Source of the DNA: Multivorans sp965116445 | Lineage (GTDB): Bacteria > Acidobacteriota > Thermoanaerobaculia > Multivoradales > Multivoraceae | NCBI GenBank assembly: GCA_965116445.1 | Contig: OZ220688.1 | Span: 1,736,001 to 1,800,000 of the forward strand | Length of the DNA: 64,000 bases | Reading direction: 5' to 3' | In this document: one piece after another, positions 16,448 through 26,800 of the stretch | Position numbering within the stretch: position 1 is the first letter of the stretch | How the letters are laid out: every line of letters begins with the position of its first letter | Translations under genes and position numbers: made by a program | Notes under the pieces: generated by a model | What the model was told of the DNA's origin: nothing | Database searches by the model: none | Seen by the model: only the letters and a program-made list of their open reading frames with translations

Positions 16448-17932
16448 TTACTCGCCGCCGGCAGCTCCGGCAGCGGCGGCTTCAGCCTTCGCGCGCTGCT
16501 CGGCCATCCGGGAGAGGAGGGCGTTGGCGGCCCTGGCCTCCTCCATGTCGACCGCGCCGTCCTTGTTCTGGTCGATCATCTCGAAGTACTGCTTGACCAT
16601 GTCGGGCGCCTCGTCAAGCTGCATCTTCCCGTCCCGGCTCTCATCCGAGAAGGCGACGATCGCGGTCACGTCGATGCCCTCACCGTCGCCCTCGAAGGCG
16701 CCGCGGCCCTTGTTCTCCTCGTTGATGTAGGACATGAAGCCGAAGCTCATCTCGTCCGTCGTCGGCTCGCCCCAGCGCACCGTCTCCGTCGGATCCGGAT
16801 TCGCCGGGTTGCCTTCCGAGTTGTCGAACACGGTGGTCAGCACGACGCGGGTGCCGGCCGGCACCTTCTTGCGCTCCTCGTACTTGTAGGTGGTCTGCCA
16901 GTTGAAGTCGTAGTTCGGCACGTCGAGCAGGACTTCGTGGCTGCCGTCCGGGTAGTAGGCCTCATACTTCGCCGCCTTGCCGCGCAGGTGCATGTGCGGC
17001 AAGTAGCCGACGATCTCGGAGTCCGACGGGAACGTCCACTCGGTCTGGATCGTGTAGTCCGAGGCGCCCGGCGGCACGGCGAAGTCGAACTTGCCAAGGT
17101 CCGCGTTGAAGACTTCGTACTTCACGTCGTCTTCGCTGTCATAGAATTTGAGCGCCACCGAGGACTGATCCCAGGATCCGGTGCCCTCGCCCGGCTCCTT
17201 GTGGTAGTGCATCTGCCAGGTCAGGTCGCGGCCCGCCTTCAGCACGTCCGCCATGCCGTCCGTGTGGATCACCGGGTCGTTGCCGGGAGCGATGCCGCCC
17301 AGGCCGGGAACGATGATGTGGTGAACCGCCGGGCTACCGGGCCGGAACTCGATCGCCTTGACGAAGCGGTCTTCCGGGATCATGTCCGCCGTCACCGTCG
17401 TCTTCCGGTAGATGTAGAGGTCGTCCACGTCGTCCTCGACCCAGAAGGGCTCGTCGAACTGAAGGACGAGGTCCGGCTCGCCGATCAGCCAGCCGTCACT
17501 GTTCGGCCACTCGACGGGCGCCGGAGCGTCCGCCGGATCACCGGCCGGAGCGCCGGACTCCGCCCAGCGCACGATCAGGTCGATCTCTTCCTGAGTCAGG
17601 GTGCGCTCGTTGGAGAACACGCCGTTGTGTGCCGGGGAGGCATCCCACGGAGGCATGGCCCGCGTGGCGACCTGGCGCGCGATCGAACGGGCCCAGGGCC
17701 GCGTCTCTTCGTAGGTGGTGAGCGCCATCGGTGCGACCATGCCGCCGAGGTTGGCGCCATTCGGGCGGTGGCAGACCTGGCATTCCTGCTGCAGCACGGG
17801 AGCCACGTCGCGGTAGAAGGTGACCGCTTCGGGGTCGACCGCCGCGGCGGCGGCGAGGCCGGAAACCGCCAAAGCGCCGACGACGCCAAGAGCGAGAGCG
17901 CGGTTTGTGCGAGGGTACTGGGCGCGAGTCAT
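16448..17932 (-). CDS. secreted cytochrome c / copper type II monooxygenase-like / EF-hand protein
   Basis: 494 residues. The ATG at 17932 follows GGAGG by six bases. A signal peptide (residues 10-30) is followed by a c-type heme site, CQVCH at 51-55. The central 300 residues resemble copper type II ascorbate-dependent monooxygenase domains: VHHIIVPG, WQMHYHK, YLPHMHLRGK and later Met-rich segments supply His and Met ligands. The C-terminal 70 residues hold two EF-hand loops (DESRDGKMQLDE and DQNKDGAVDMEE), then an Ala-rich tail. It is probably a periplasmic oxidoreductase with heme, copper and calcium sites. The substrate is unknown. A heme plus copper plus EF-hand combination in one chain is uncommon. 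Confidence 0.85.
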   Translation of the reverse strand: MTRAQYPRTNRALALGVVGALAVSGLAAAAAVDPEAVTFYRDVAPVLQQECQVCHRPNGANLGGMVAPMALTTYEETRPWARSIARQVATRAMPPWDASPAHNGVFSNERTLTQEEIDLIVRWAESGAPAGDPADAPAPVEWPNSDGWLIGEPDLVLQFDEPFWVEDDVDDLYIYRKTTVTADMIPEDRFVKAIEFRPGSPAVHHIIVPGLGGIAPGNDPVIHTDGMADVLKAGRDLTWQMHYHKEPGEGTGSWDQSSVALKFYDSEDDVKYEVFNADLGKFDFAVPPGASDYTIQTEWTFPSDSEIVGYLPHMHLRGKAAKYEAYYPDGSHEVLLDVPNYDFNWQTTYKYEERKKVPAGTRVVLTTVFDNSEGNPANPDPTETVRWGEPTTDEMSFGFMSYINEENKGRGAFEGDGEGIDVTAIVAFSDESRDGKMQLDEAPDMVKQYFEMIDQNKDGAVDMEEARAANALLSRMAEQRAKAEAAAAGAAGGE

Positions 17933-18013
17933 TCGAAACCTCCGTCCGAGGGTGTCCAGAGCCGAACTGTCCAGAGAAGTTGTCGGGAATAGGCCCATCC
18001 CCGACAGCCGCAT

Positions 18014-18179
18014 ACTATAACGGCTTCTACGGACGCGGGCGCTTCAGGTTTCGCCCCACTCCGGACCGCCAGGTTCATGTCGAACTCGGTCTTGAAACCG
18101 TAACCAACGGCGGCTCGCGTCCGTATAGAGCCATGCAGAGTGTCAGAAATTCGCGGGAGGATTCGCGGGAGGTGTTGAC
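18014..18179. promoter_or_regulatory. divergent intergenic region upstream of the transporter locus
   Basis: 166 bases with no gene, between the divergent cytochrome gene and the ABC/RND locus. A direct repeat of TTCGCGGGAGG-type words (18150-18172) contains the GGAGG ribosome site of the first ATPase gene. Promoters for both directions must lie here, but no boxes are clear enough to name. Confidence 0.4.
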
Positions 18180-19166
18180 TTGAGCACGACAGTGGCCGCA
18201 AGCGGCCTGCGCCATGTGTACAAGGGCGGCACGGTAGCCCTGGACGGCATCGACCTCGAGATCGGCGCCGGCCTGTTCGGCCTGCTGGGTCCCAATGGCG
18301 CCGGCAAAAGCACCCTGATGCGGATCGTCTGCACCCTGCTCACGCCGTCCGCCGGCGCCGTGAGCGTCTTCGGCCACGATGCCGTCAAGGAGCGCCGGGC
18401 CGTCCGTGCACACCTGGGCTACTTGCCCCAGGAGTTCGGCGCCTGGCGGCTGCACCGTGTGGAAGAGGTGCTCGACACCCTGGCCGAACTCTCCGGTCTC
18501 GACGACCGCGCTACGCGGCGCGAGCGCGTCGACACCGTCCTCGACGATGTCGGCCTGGGCGACGTCGCCCATCGCAAGGTGAAGAAGCTCTCCGGCGGCA
18601 TGAGGCGCCGCCTCGGAATCGCGCAAGCGCTGATCCACGAACCTCGCCTGCTGGTTGTCGACGAACCGACCGTCGGCCTGGACCCTGAAGAACGCATTCG
18701 ATTCCGCCAACTGATGGCGACCCTGGGGCGCGAGCGGACGATCATTCTCTCCACCCACATCGTCGCCGACCTGGGGACCGGCTGCAACGACCTGGCCCTT
18801 CTCGACGCCGGCAAGGTCGTCTTCCGCGGCTCGCCGACACAACTGCTCGAACGGGCCGCGGGTCAGGTCTTCGAACTCGCTCTGCCCCTGTCCGCGCCGC
18901 AGCCCGAGGGAGACTTCGAGATCGTCTCCCGTACCGACAGCCTGAACGAGGCCACGTACCGCGCCGTCGCCGCGCCGGGGGGCGTTCCGGATGGTGCACG
19001 GATCGCCGCTTCGCCGACACTGGAGGAGGGCTACCTGGCCTTCATGGTCGCGCGCGGCCGCGCCGAGGCTCTGGTGAGCGACGAGCACTTCGGGCAGCAC
19101 GACGCAGTCGACGTCGCCGAGCCGCCATCCGCGACGAACGCCACCGGAGAGGAGGCGCAACCTTGA
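18180..19166 (+). CDS. ABC transporter ATP-binding protein
   Basis: 328 residues. The TTG start at 18180 is preceded by GGAGG at a seven-base distance. Complete nucleotide-binding domain: Walker A GPNGAGKST near residue 38, signature LSGGMRRR near 138, Walker B LLVVDEPTVGLD and switch His in LSTHIVADL. The C-terminal tail includes PTLEEGYLAFM, a motif repeated as PTLEDGYLWLA at the end of the RND-ABC fusion, so the two ATPase domains are paralogues. It is the first gene of the long plus-strand locus and overlaps the next gene by four bases. It presumably powers the membrane part of the following protein. Confidence 0.93.
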   Translation: MSTTVAASGLRHVYKGGTVALDGIDLEIGAGLFGLLGPNGAGKSTLMRIVCTLLTPSAGAVSVFGHDAVKERRAVRAHLGYLPQEFGAWRLHRVEEVLDTLAELSGLDDRATRRERVDTVLDDVGLGDVAHRKVKKLSGGMRRRLGIAQALIHEPRLLVVDEPTVGLDPEERIRFRQLMATLGRERTIILSTHIVADLGTGCNDLALLDAGKVVFRGSPTQLLERAAGQVFELALPLSAPQPEGDFEIVSRTDSLNEATYRAVAAPGGVPDGARIAASPTLEEGYLAFMVARGRAEALVSDEHFGQHDAVDVAEPPSATNATGEEAQP

Positions 19167-22100
19167 TCTCGCTTGCCACCGTCTGGTCGCTCGCCCGAAC
19201 GGAGATGCGCACCATCCGGCGCCTGTTCCGCTTCTGGTTGTTCTCGGCCGTGGCGATGCTGGTCGGCCTGCTGTTCTTCGGCCAGTACTGGGTCATGCAC
19301 GGCCTGGCCTCCGGTTTCTCGGCCTCCGCGGGGACCTTCAGCCCCAAGTTCCTGATCAGCCAGACCGCTCTCTGGCAGACAACGGTCCTCGGCATCGGCG
19401 TCGTCTTCCTGGCCTTCGACCTGCGCGCCCGCGACCGGCGCGACCGCGTGATCGAAGTGCTCGACAGCCGCCCCTACTCGAACGCCGAACTCGTCCTGGG
19501 CCGCTTCCTCGGCGCCCTGTTCATGGTCTGGGGCGTGGCCATCGTCGCGATGATCATCATCCAGGGCTTCGGCCACGCCGCGGTCGCGTTCGGTTGGTGG
19601 GTCGGCGAACCGGCGCTCTGGAGTTCCGTGTGCGCCTACCTGCTGATCGAGGCGTTGCCGGCCCTCGCCGTCTACGTCGCCTTCGTGCAGGTCGTCGCCC
19701 TGGTCAGCAACAACCGCCTGATCGCCGCCGTGGCCGGCCTCGGCCTGGCCGCCGGGAGCACGTTCCTGAGCTTCCAAGTACCCCTCTACATCCTCCCCTC
19801 GCTGGCGCTCAACGGCGGCTTCGTCAGCAGCATCTCGGAGGTCGCACCCCAGATCTGGACCGGCTTCAATCTGTTGAACCGGAGCAGTTTCGCCCTGCTG
19901 GCAGCGGGCCTGCTGGCGGTCGCCGTCGCCGTGCATCCCCGTCTCGACAACACGCACCGCAAACTGTGGGGGATCGGCGGCGGCGCCGGGCTGGCGGCCA
20001 GCGCCGCTCTCATCTTCGCGACGATCACCTGGAACGTGAACCAGTTCGCCGGGCGTGACGCTTGGCGCGCCGCGCACGGAGAGCGTCAGGCCGACCCCGT
20101 GGTCGACCTCCAGACAATCCGCGGCTCGGTCGACATCGAACGAGGCGGACGTCTGGCCCTCGACCTGGAGGTCCATTTCCTGCCTGCGGAGGACGCCACG
20201 GCCACGTTCAGCCTGAATCCGGGCCTAGAAGTGGACGGCATCTGGAACGCCGGCGGCGAGGCGCTGACCTTCGTACACAACAACGGCCTGCTCGACATCG
20301 ACCTCGGGGCCACGCCGCCGGCAAGCCAGGTCACCGGGGTCCGGGTACGCGCCCGCGGGCGCCCCGACCTCCGCTTCGCCTACCTGGACGCCGTAGTCGA
20401 CTTCAGTACGGTCGACTGGCAAGACGCCCAGATCGTCTTTCTCGGCAACCTGAACGGTTTCGTCGAGCGCAGCTACGTAGCCCTCCCGGCTTCTCTCGCG
20501 TGGCTTCCACGCCCCGGAGCATCCGTCGGAACGGACGACCCCCGGCAACGTCCCCGGGACTTCTTCGAACTCGACCTCACCGTGCGAACCCCCTCCGGCT
20601 GGACGGTCGCGGGGCCCGGCAAAGCCGAACCAACCGGCGACGGGGAGCGCTTCGCGCCCGCAGCCTCGGTCCCGGAGGTCATGCTGGTCGCCGGCAGGTT
20701 CGACCGCCGGACGACGGAGGTCGAGGGGACGGAGGTCGAGCTCCTCTTCCACCCCGCCCATCTGAAGAACCTCGACTACTTCGGCGACGCCAGAGAGGAG
20801 ATCGAAGCGGTCGCCGCCGAGCGCTTCGCCGCCGCCCGGGAACTGGGTCTGCCCTACCCCTACCGCCAGTTCACACTGGTCGAGGTTCCCTGGACACTGC
20901 GTTCGTACGGCGGCGGATGGCGCATGGACACCGAGCGGGCGCCGCCCGGCATGTTGCTGATCAGCGAGAGTGGTCTGCCGACCTCGCGGTTCGACTTCCG
21001 GTTCCGCAATCCGGAGCGGTACGAGGACCAGGAGGGCGGTTTCGCGCGGGCAAAGGCGTACGGGCTGCGGGACTTCTTCCGCTCCGACTTCTCCGGCGGC
21101 AATGTGGAGGCAGGCGGCGCTCGCAATCTGTTCCTCTACCAGACAGGTGCGCGCGGGCCCGAGGCGCTAGCGCTCGAGGCCCTGTGCCACAACCTCGTCA
21201 ACCGGCTCGTCAACGGCGGCGAATCCTACTTCTCGGCCCACCTGTTCGACCGCGAGTTCAGCTGGACGCTCATGAACGTGGTGCAGGGAGGGGTTTCCGG
21301 CCAGTTCGCGAGCGGCGGCGGCTCGATGTCAAGCGGCATCGTCAACGGCATCACGGACCGGCCCGGCGTCTGGGAAGCCGTGCTCGGGAGTTCCCTCACC
21401 AAGATCGACGGAAGGGAGGATCCGAAGCGGGCCGTGAACGCGCTCTATCTGAAGACGTCCGCCCTCGCCGACGCGATTCTCGACGGCGCCGGTCGCGAAC
21501 GCGCCGCCGCGATGATGGCCATCCTGCTCCGCGACCACCGAGATTCGACCTTCACCGCGGCCGATCTCGACCGCGCCGCCCAGGAGGCGGGCGTCGACCT
21601 GGCGGGGCTCGTCGGGGACTTCCTGCACCAGACCGATCTGCCGGGCTTCCTGGTTTCGCCCGCCGAGGTCGAACGGTTGCCGGACAATGACCAGGGAACA
21701 CCGCAGTACCAGACGCGCCTGTTCGTCCGCAACGGCGAGGAGGCGCCCGGCCTGTTCCGCCTGCGCTACGCGGTGCGCGCCCCGGGCGGCGCTCGCTGGG
21801 ACTCAAGCGAACCCGTGCTGATCCCCGGCCATACGAGCGTCGAGTTCGGTCTCGTCACGTCTCGGCCGCCCGGGACGATGCTCGCTTCTCCCTATCTGTC
21901 GCTGAACCGGCGCGAGTTCCCCGTCGAGCTGCCACGGATCGACGACGAGACGATCACGGACAGCGAACCGCTGCGCGGCGTTCGGCCCTCCGACTGGTTG
22001 CCCGCCTTCCTGGACACCGGCGCCAACACGATCGTGGTCGACGATCTGGATCCCGGCTTCTCTGTCGACACGGACGAAACGGAGGCCGAAGGCATCAGAC

Positions 22101-22705
22101 TGCAGGGCGGTCTCGCCGGCATGTTCGCACCCACCATCGAAACGGACCAGGGGCTGCCCGTCTTCCAGATCTTCACAGGAGCACCGTCCTCGTGGTCGCG
22201 GTACGAACAGTCGTCGAGCTGGGGCCGCTACCGCAGGACCACCGCGGTCATCTCGAAGGGCGACGGAAGCAGCCGCGCCACCTACAGGGCCGAACTGCCG
22301 GAAAACGGCCGCTGGCGGGTCGAGTTGCACGTGCCCTCCATGTCGCCGGTGCCCGGCGGAGGCGAAATCCGCCGCGAGGTGCGGATCGGCGGCGGGGACG
22401 GCGGTCCGCCCAGCGACAGCGCCCGCGCCGCCCGGGTCAACGTCTCCTTCGGTCTGAACCTGGGCACCTATGATCTGGAGCTTCGCAACGACGGCAGCTC
22501 CCATCCGATCGACTTCGACGCGCAGGGCGCCGGCATCGGCTGGGCGGTTCTCGGCGACTTCGATCTTGCCTCGGGAACGGTGGAACTCGAACTGAGCGAC
22601 GACACGAGCGGAAACGTCGTGGCCGCCGACGCGGTGCGCTTCGTCCGCCTCGACGACGGCGCAGGCGCCGGTGCCGACACGACCGGCGGTGGAGGTGCGC
22701 CGTGA
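19163..22705 (+). CDS. ABC-2-type permease fused to an M1-peptidase-like and golvesin-like ectodomain
   Basis: 1180 residues. Residues about 1-305 form an ABC-2-like membrane domain with six to seven hydrophobic helices. Residues about 320-800 resemble the ectodomain of ABC permease/M1 aminopeptidase fusions, including a GGWRMDTERAPPGM segment where GAMEN would be. The zinc motif HEXXH is absent: the equivalent region (about 671-677) reads ALCHNLV. Catalysis is therefore unlikely, and a substrate-binding role is inferred. Residues about 1010-1160 look like a golvesin or xanthan-lyase-type beta-sandwich (ATYRAELPENGRWRVELHVP, VVAADAVRFVRL). The start overlaps the ATPase stop, and the stop overlaps the adaptor start (GTGA), so the three genes are tightly coupled. 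Confidence 0.85.
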   Translation: MISLATVWSLARTEMRTIRRLFRFWLFSAVAMLVGLLFFGQYWVMHGLASGFSASAGTFSPKFLISQTALWQTTVLGIGVVFLAFDLRARDRRDRVIEVLDSRPYSNAELVLGRFLGALFMVWGVAIVAMIIIQGFGHAAVAFGWWVGEPALWSSVCAYLLIEALPALAVYVAFVQVVALVSNNRLIAAVAGLGLAAGSTFLSFQVPLYILPSLALNGGFVSSISEVAPQIWTGFNLLNRSSFALLAAGLLAVAVAVHPRLDNTHRKLWGIGGGAGLAASAALIFATITWNVNQFAGRDAWRAAHGERQADPVVDLQTIRGSVDIERGGRLALDLEVHFLPAEDATATFSLNPGLEVDGIWNAGGEALTFVHNNGLLDIDLGATPPASQVTGVRVRARGRPDLRFAYLDAVVDFSTVDWQDAQIVFLGNLNGFVERSYVALPASLAWLPRPGASVGTDDPRQRPRDFFELDLTVRTPSGWTVAGPGKAEPTGDGERFAPAASVPEVMLVAGRFDRRTTEVEGTEVELLFHPAHLKNLDYFGDAREEIEAVAAERFAAARELGLPYPYRQFTLVEVPWTLRSYGGGWRMDTERAPPGMLLISESGLPTSRFDFRFRNPERYEDQEGGFARAKAYGLRDFFRSDFSGGNVEAGGARNLFLYQTGARGPEALALEALCHNLVNRLVNGGESYFSAHLFDREFSWTLMNVVQGGVSGQFASGGGSMSSGIVNGITDRPGVWEAVLGSSLTKIDGREDPKRAVNALYLKTSALADAILDGAGRERAAAMMAILLRDHRDSTFTAADLDRAAQEAGVDLAGLVGDFLHQTDLPGFLVSPAEVERLPDNDQGTPQYQTRLFVRNGEEAPGLFRLRYAVRAPGGARWDSSEPVLIPGHTSVEFGLVTSRPPGTMLASPYLSLNRREFPVELPRIDDETITDSEPLRGVRPSDWLPAFLDTGANTIVVDDLDPGFSVDTDETEAEGIRLQGGLAGMFAPTIETDQGLPVFQIFTGAPSSWSRYEQSSSWGRYRRTTAVISKGDGSSRATYRAELPENGRWRVELHVPSMSPVPGGGEIRREVRIGGGDGGPPSDSARAARVNVSFGLNLGTYDLELRNDGSSHPIDFDAQGAGIGWAVLGDFDLASGTVELELSDDTSGNVVAADAVRFVRLDDGAGAGADTTGGGGAP

Positions 22706-23817
22706 GCGCCCGCCGAACCCCTTCTTCGGCCGCACCGGGGCTGCGGCTTCCGGGGCTGCGACTGTTCGTCGCGGCCGCGACCTGCGCTTCGATCGTCGGC
22801 TGCCAGGCCGCGGGCACGACGGACACGGTCGACTTCCTGGTTCCGGTGAGCGCCACCGAGGTCGCGACCGGCAACGTCGAGGACCTGATCGTCGCCACCG
22901 GCACGTTGCGGGCCGCGGAGAGCATCGTGCTGCAGGTCGAGACTCCCGGCCGGCTGCAGATCGGCCGCAACGAGGGCGGGAACCGGCTGGCCGAAGGCGA
23001 CCGCGTCGTGCCCGATCAGATGATCGCCGAAGTCACCGGCGAAGACGCGCGACTCGCCGCTCGGGTCGGGGCCACGCACCAGGCGTACCAGGGCGCCCTC
23101 GCCGAGCGCGATGCCCGCGCGAAGCTGTTCGAGCAGGAACTGATCGCCGCCGAGGAGTTGCGCCGGGCGGAGACCGCGCTCGAAGACGCGAAGGCGACCT
23201 GGGAGCAGAGCCTGCTCACCGAGGACCGCGCCAGGATGTTCACGCCGATCGGCGGCGTGCTGATGGAGCTCGCCCGCGACACCAGCGGCATGCCGATCGC
23301 CGATGGGCAGCTCGTTTCGCAGGGCTTCCAGGTCGCGCGGATCGCTCCCGTCGACTCCCTGGTCGCCGACATCGACCTCGTGGGCCCGGAACTGGCGCGC
23401 GTACACCCGGGTCAGAAGGGGCGGCTCCGCCACTTCGCCTGGGAGAACGTCACCTTCGAAGGCGCCGTCGTCCGCCTCTCCCCCGAAGTCGACCCGACGA
23501 CCCACACCTTCCGCGCCGAGGTCGCGATCAACAACCCCGGGGGTCTGCTCCGGCCCGGCATGTTCGTCGAGGTCACGCTGGTCGTCGAACAGCGCACCGA
23601 CGTGCCGGTGGTGCCCCGCGAGGCGGTCACCGAGCGCGGCGGCCGGCGGGTCGTGTTCGTGCTCGACGGCCAGCGCGCCGTACGACGCGAGGTCGTCCTC
23701 GGTCTCGGCGACGACGAGATCGCCGAGGTCCGCCAGGGGCTCGAGGTCGGCGAGCGGATCGTCGTCCGCGGACTTGAAACCCTGACCGACGGCACCCGCG
23801 TCCGCGTCTCCGGATAA
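22702..23817 (+). CDS. RND efflux periplasmic adaptor (HlyD/MFP family), lipoprotein
   Basis: 371 residues, GTG start at 22702 overlapping the previous stop. The signal peptide ends in a lipobox-like SIVGC with the acylated cysteine at residue 34. The order is typical of MFP adaptors: barrel-sandwich strand GTLRAAESIVLQVETPG, a short alpha-hairpin (residues about 110-170), the second lipoyl half (RARMFTPIGGVLMELARD), a beta-barrel domain, and a membrane-proximal domain (VPREAVTERGGRRVVFVLDG). It should bridge the RND pump to an outer-membrane channel. No TolC-like gene is present in the window. Confidence 0.92.
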   Translation: MSARRTPSSAAPGLRLPGLRLFVAAATCASIVGCQAAGTTDTVDFLVPVSATEVATGNVEDLIVATGTLRAAESIVLQVETPGRLQIGRNEGGNRLAEGDRVVPDQMIAEVTGEDARLAARVGATHQAYQGALAERDARAKLFEQELIAAEELRRAETALEDAKATWEQSLLTEDRARMFTPIGGVLMELARDTSGMPIADGQLVSQGFQVARIAPVDSLVADIDLVGPELARVHPGQKGRLRHFAWENVTFEGAVVRLSPEVDPTTHTFRAEVAINNPGGLLRPGMFVEVTLVVEQRTDVPVVPREAVTERGGRRVVFVLDGQRAVRREVVLGLGDDEIAEVRQGLEVGERIVVRGLETLTDGTRVRVSG

Positions 23818-23848
23818 CGCGCCCACCCTACGAAGTCGGGCAACCGTG

Positions 23849-26800
23849 ATGACTACCGGTGAAGGCTCCGGCCCTGCCCGCCTCGCCGCTCGGCGTCCCG
23901 TGGCCGTCACGGTCACCGCCCTGGCGTTCGCCCTCGTCGGCTGGATGTCGTGGCGCGAACTGCCGATCGACCTCCTCCCCGACCTGCGCTCGCCGACGAT
24001 CGTCGTCGCCGTGCGCTCCGGCGATCGGCCGCCGACCGAGATGGAGCGGCTCTACGGCGAGCAGGTGGAGCAGCGTCTGTTCACGGTGCGGGGCATCCGT
24101 GAGGTCCAGCAGGTCGCCCGCACCGGCCGCCTGATCGCGACCGTCCGCTTCGACTGGGAAGCCGACATGGACCTCGCCCTGATCGAGGTCCAGAAGGCGA
24201 TCAACCCGGTCGCCGCCGATCCGGAGGTCGACGAGGTTCTTGTCCGTCAATTGGACCCGCGGCAGTCGCCGGTCATGACTCTGGGCCTCGCCTCCGAGCC
24301 GGAGGGTCCCGATCTCGCCGAACTCAGGCGGCTCGCCCGCCGGCAGGTGGCGCCGGCGATGGAGCAGCTCGCCGACGTCGCCGAGGTGCGGGTGCTGGGC
24401 GGGCGCGAGCTGGAGGTCCGCGTGCGGGTCGACCGCTATCGCATGCAGGCGTTCGGCGTCACCCTGAGCCAACTGGAGCAGCGTCTGGTCGCCGAGAACG
24501 TCGACATCGACGCCGGCACCCTGGAGGACCGGGGCCAGGTCTTCCTGGTCCGCGGCATCTCGCGCTTCCGCAACCCGCGCGACGTGGAGCGAGTCGTCGT
24601 CCGCTACCGAACGCAGGCGGGCGCCGCGGGCCAGGAGACCCGCCAGCCGATCCGGATATCCGATGTCGCCGAGGTCGAAGTGGCCGACGCCGAGATCGAC
24701 CACCTGGTGCGCGTGAACGGCCGGGAGGGCGTCGGTCTGCAGGTGTTCAAGGAGGCCGGCGCGAACACGGTCGAAGTCTCGCGCACCGTCCGATCGGCCC
24801 TCGAAAACCTCGAGCTCGACCTGCCCCGGGTCGAGGTCTCCATGGTGAACGACGACGCCGCCCTGATCGAGGACGCGATGGCCGACCTGCAGAACGCCGC
24901 GCTGGTCGGCATCGCGCTCGCGGTCGTCGTGCTGGCGTTGTTCCTGCGCTCCTTCGGTCCAACCGTGGTCGTCGCCTCCGCGGTGCCGGTTTCCCTCTTC
25001 GTCGCTCTGTTCGCGATGCGCCTCTGGGACCACTCCCTCAACATCATCACCCTGGCCGGGCTGGCCCTCGGCGCCGGTATGCTGGTCGACAACGCGATCG
25101 TCGTCGTCGAGAGCATCCACCGGCGCCACCGACCCGGCGTGTCGGCGGCCGAGAGCGCCGCCCGCGGCACCGGCGAGGTCGCCGGCGCAATCGCCGCCTC
25201 GACGCTGACCACCTGCGTCGTCTTCCTGCCGGTCCTCTTCGTGCAGGGGCTTGCCGCGCGGCTGATCGAGGGCATTGCCTTCACGGTCACCGCGTCGCTC
25301 GCCGCGTCGCTCGCCGTGGCGCTGATGTTGATTCCGGCCCTGTCGCGCTGGTTCCTGCCGCGCGCCAAACCCGTGACCGACACAGGCGTTGCGGAAGGTC
25401 AACTCGCCGACGACCCGTCAGCCGAGCCGGACGACGGCGAAGCGCGTCCCCTCGGCTGGGCCTTCGGAGCGCTGGAGCGGCTGGTGCTGTTCCTCCTGCG
25501 TCTGCGCTGGGTCGTCGTCGGCGCGGCCGTACTCGCCGCCGCGGCCGCGGTGAACGTCCTGCTCGGTCTCGGCAGCGAGCTGCTGCCGCCGGCCGACCCG
25601 CGGCAGTTCTCGGTACGGATGGTCGGACCGCCGGGCCAGCGCGTCGAAGCGACGGCGGCCGCCGTGTCCACACTCGAAGAGGCGGTGCGCCAGGCCGCCG
25701 GCGAGCACCTGGAGGCGATTCAGGCCGAGGTCGGCCGGCTGCCCGAGGACGACCGGCTGGTGACGACCGAGCTGACCGAGGAGAACACGGCCCGACTTCT
25801 CGTGCGGATGTCGGCCGAGGGTCCTGCCGGAAGCCAGATCGTCAGCGCCCTGTCGCCCAGCTTCGCCGATCTACCGGGCACGGAGATCGAATGGGAGGTC
25901 GGCACCTCCGCGCTGGCCGAAGCGCTGGGTTCGTCGGGCCCGCCGATCGTGGTCGAGATCGCCGGCCAGTCGTTGCCGGATCTGCGCGCCGCGGCGACCA
26001 GCCTGCGCGACTCCCTCGCCACCCGCGAGGAACTCTGGAACGTCCGTTCGTCCTTCGAGGGCGGCCCGCCCGAACTGCGGATCGAACTCGACCGGGCGAT
26101 GGCCGACGGTCTGGGCGTCGATCTGGAGACGATCGCCCGTGTGCTCCAGTCGGCTCTCGACGGCCGCAAGGTCACGCTGCTTTCGGTCGGCGACGAGGAG
26201 CGCCACGTCGTCCTCTCGCTGCCCCAGCCCCGGCCCGAGGAACTCGCCGGGCTGCGCTTCACGAGCAGCGCCGGGGCCGACCTCGTCCTCGGCCAGGTCG
26301 CCCGTTTCGTGCCCACCGAGGGGGCGCGGGAGGTCTTCCGTCGGGACCAGCGCCGCGTTGCGCAGGTCACCGCCCGGATCACCGAAGGCAGCGACTACCC
26401 CAGGGCGATCGCCGCCGCGAACGAAGCGATCTCCTCCACCGAACTGCCCCCTGGATTGATCGTCCGGCTCGCCGGGGAGGAAGAAGAGCGGGAGCGGGCC
26501 ACCGCGGAACTGCGTCTTGCCGGCCTGCTGGCCATCGTCCTCGTGCTGATGGTCCTGGCCGGGACGTTCGAGTCCCTGCTGCAACCGCTCACCGTGCTGT
26601 TCGCCATCCCGCTGGCCCTGATCGGCGTCGCCTGCACACTGGGACCGCTCGGGCGACCGGTCGGGGTCATGGCGTTGCTCGGCCTGATCGTGCTCGCCGG
26701 CGTCGCGGTCAACGACGCCGTCCTGCTGATCGCCGCCGCGCGGCGGTTGATGGCCGCGGGCATCGAACGGCGCGCGGCCCTGGCCCGTGCCGCCGCGATC

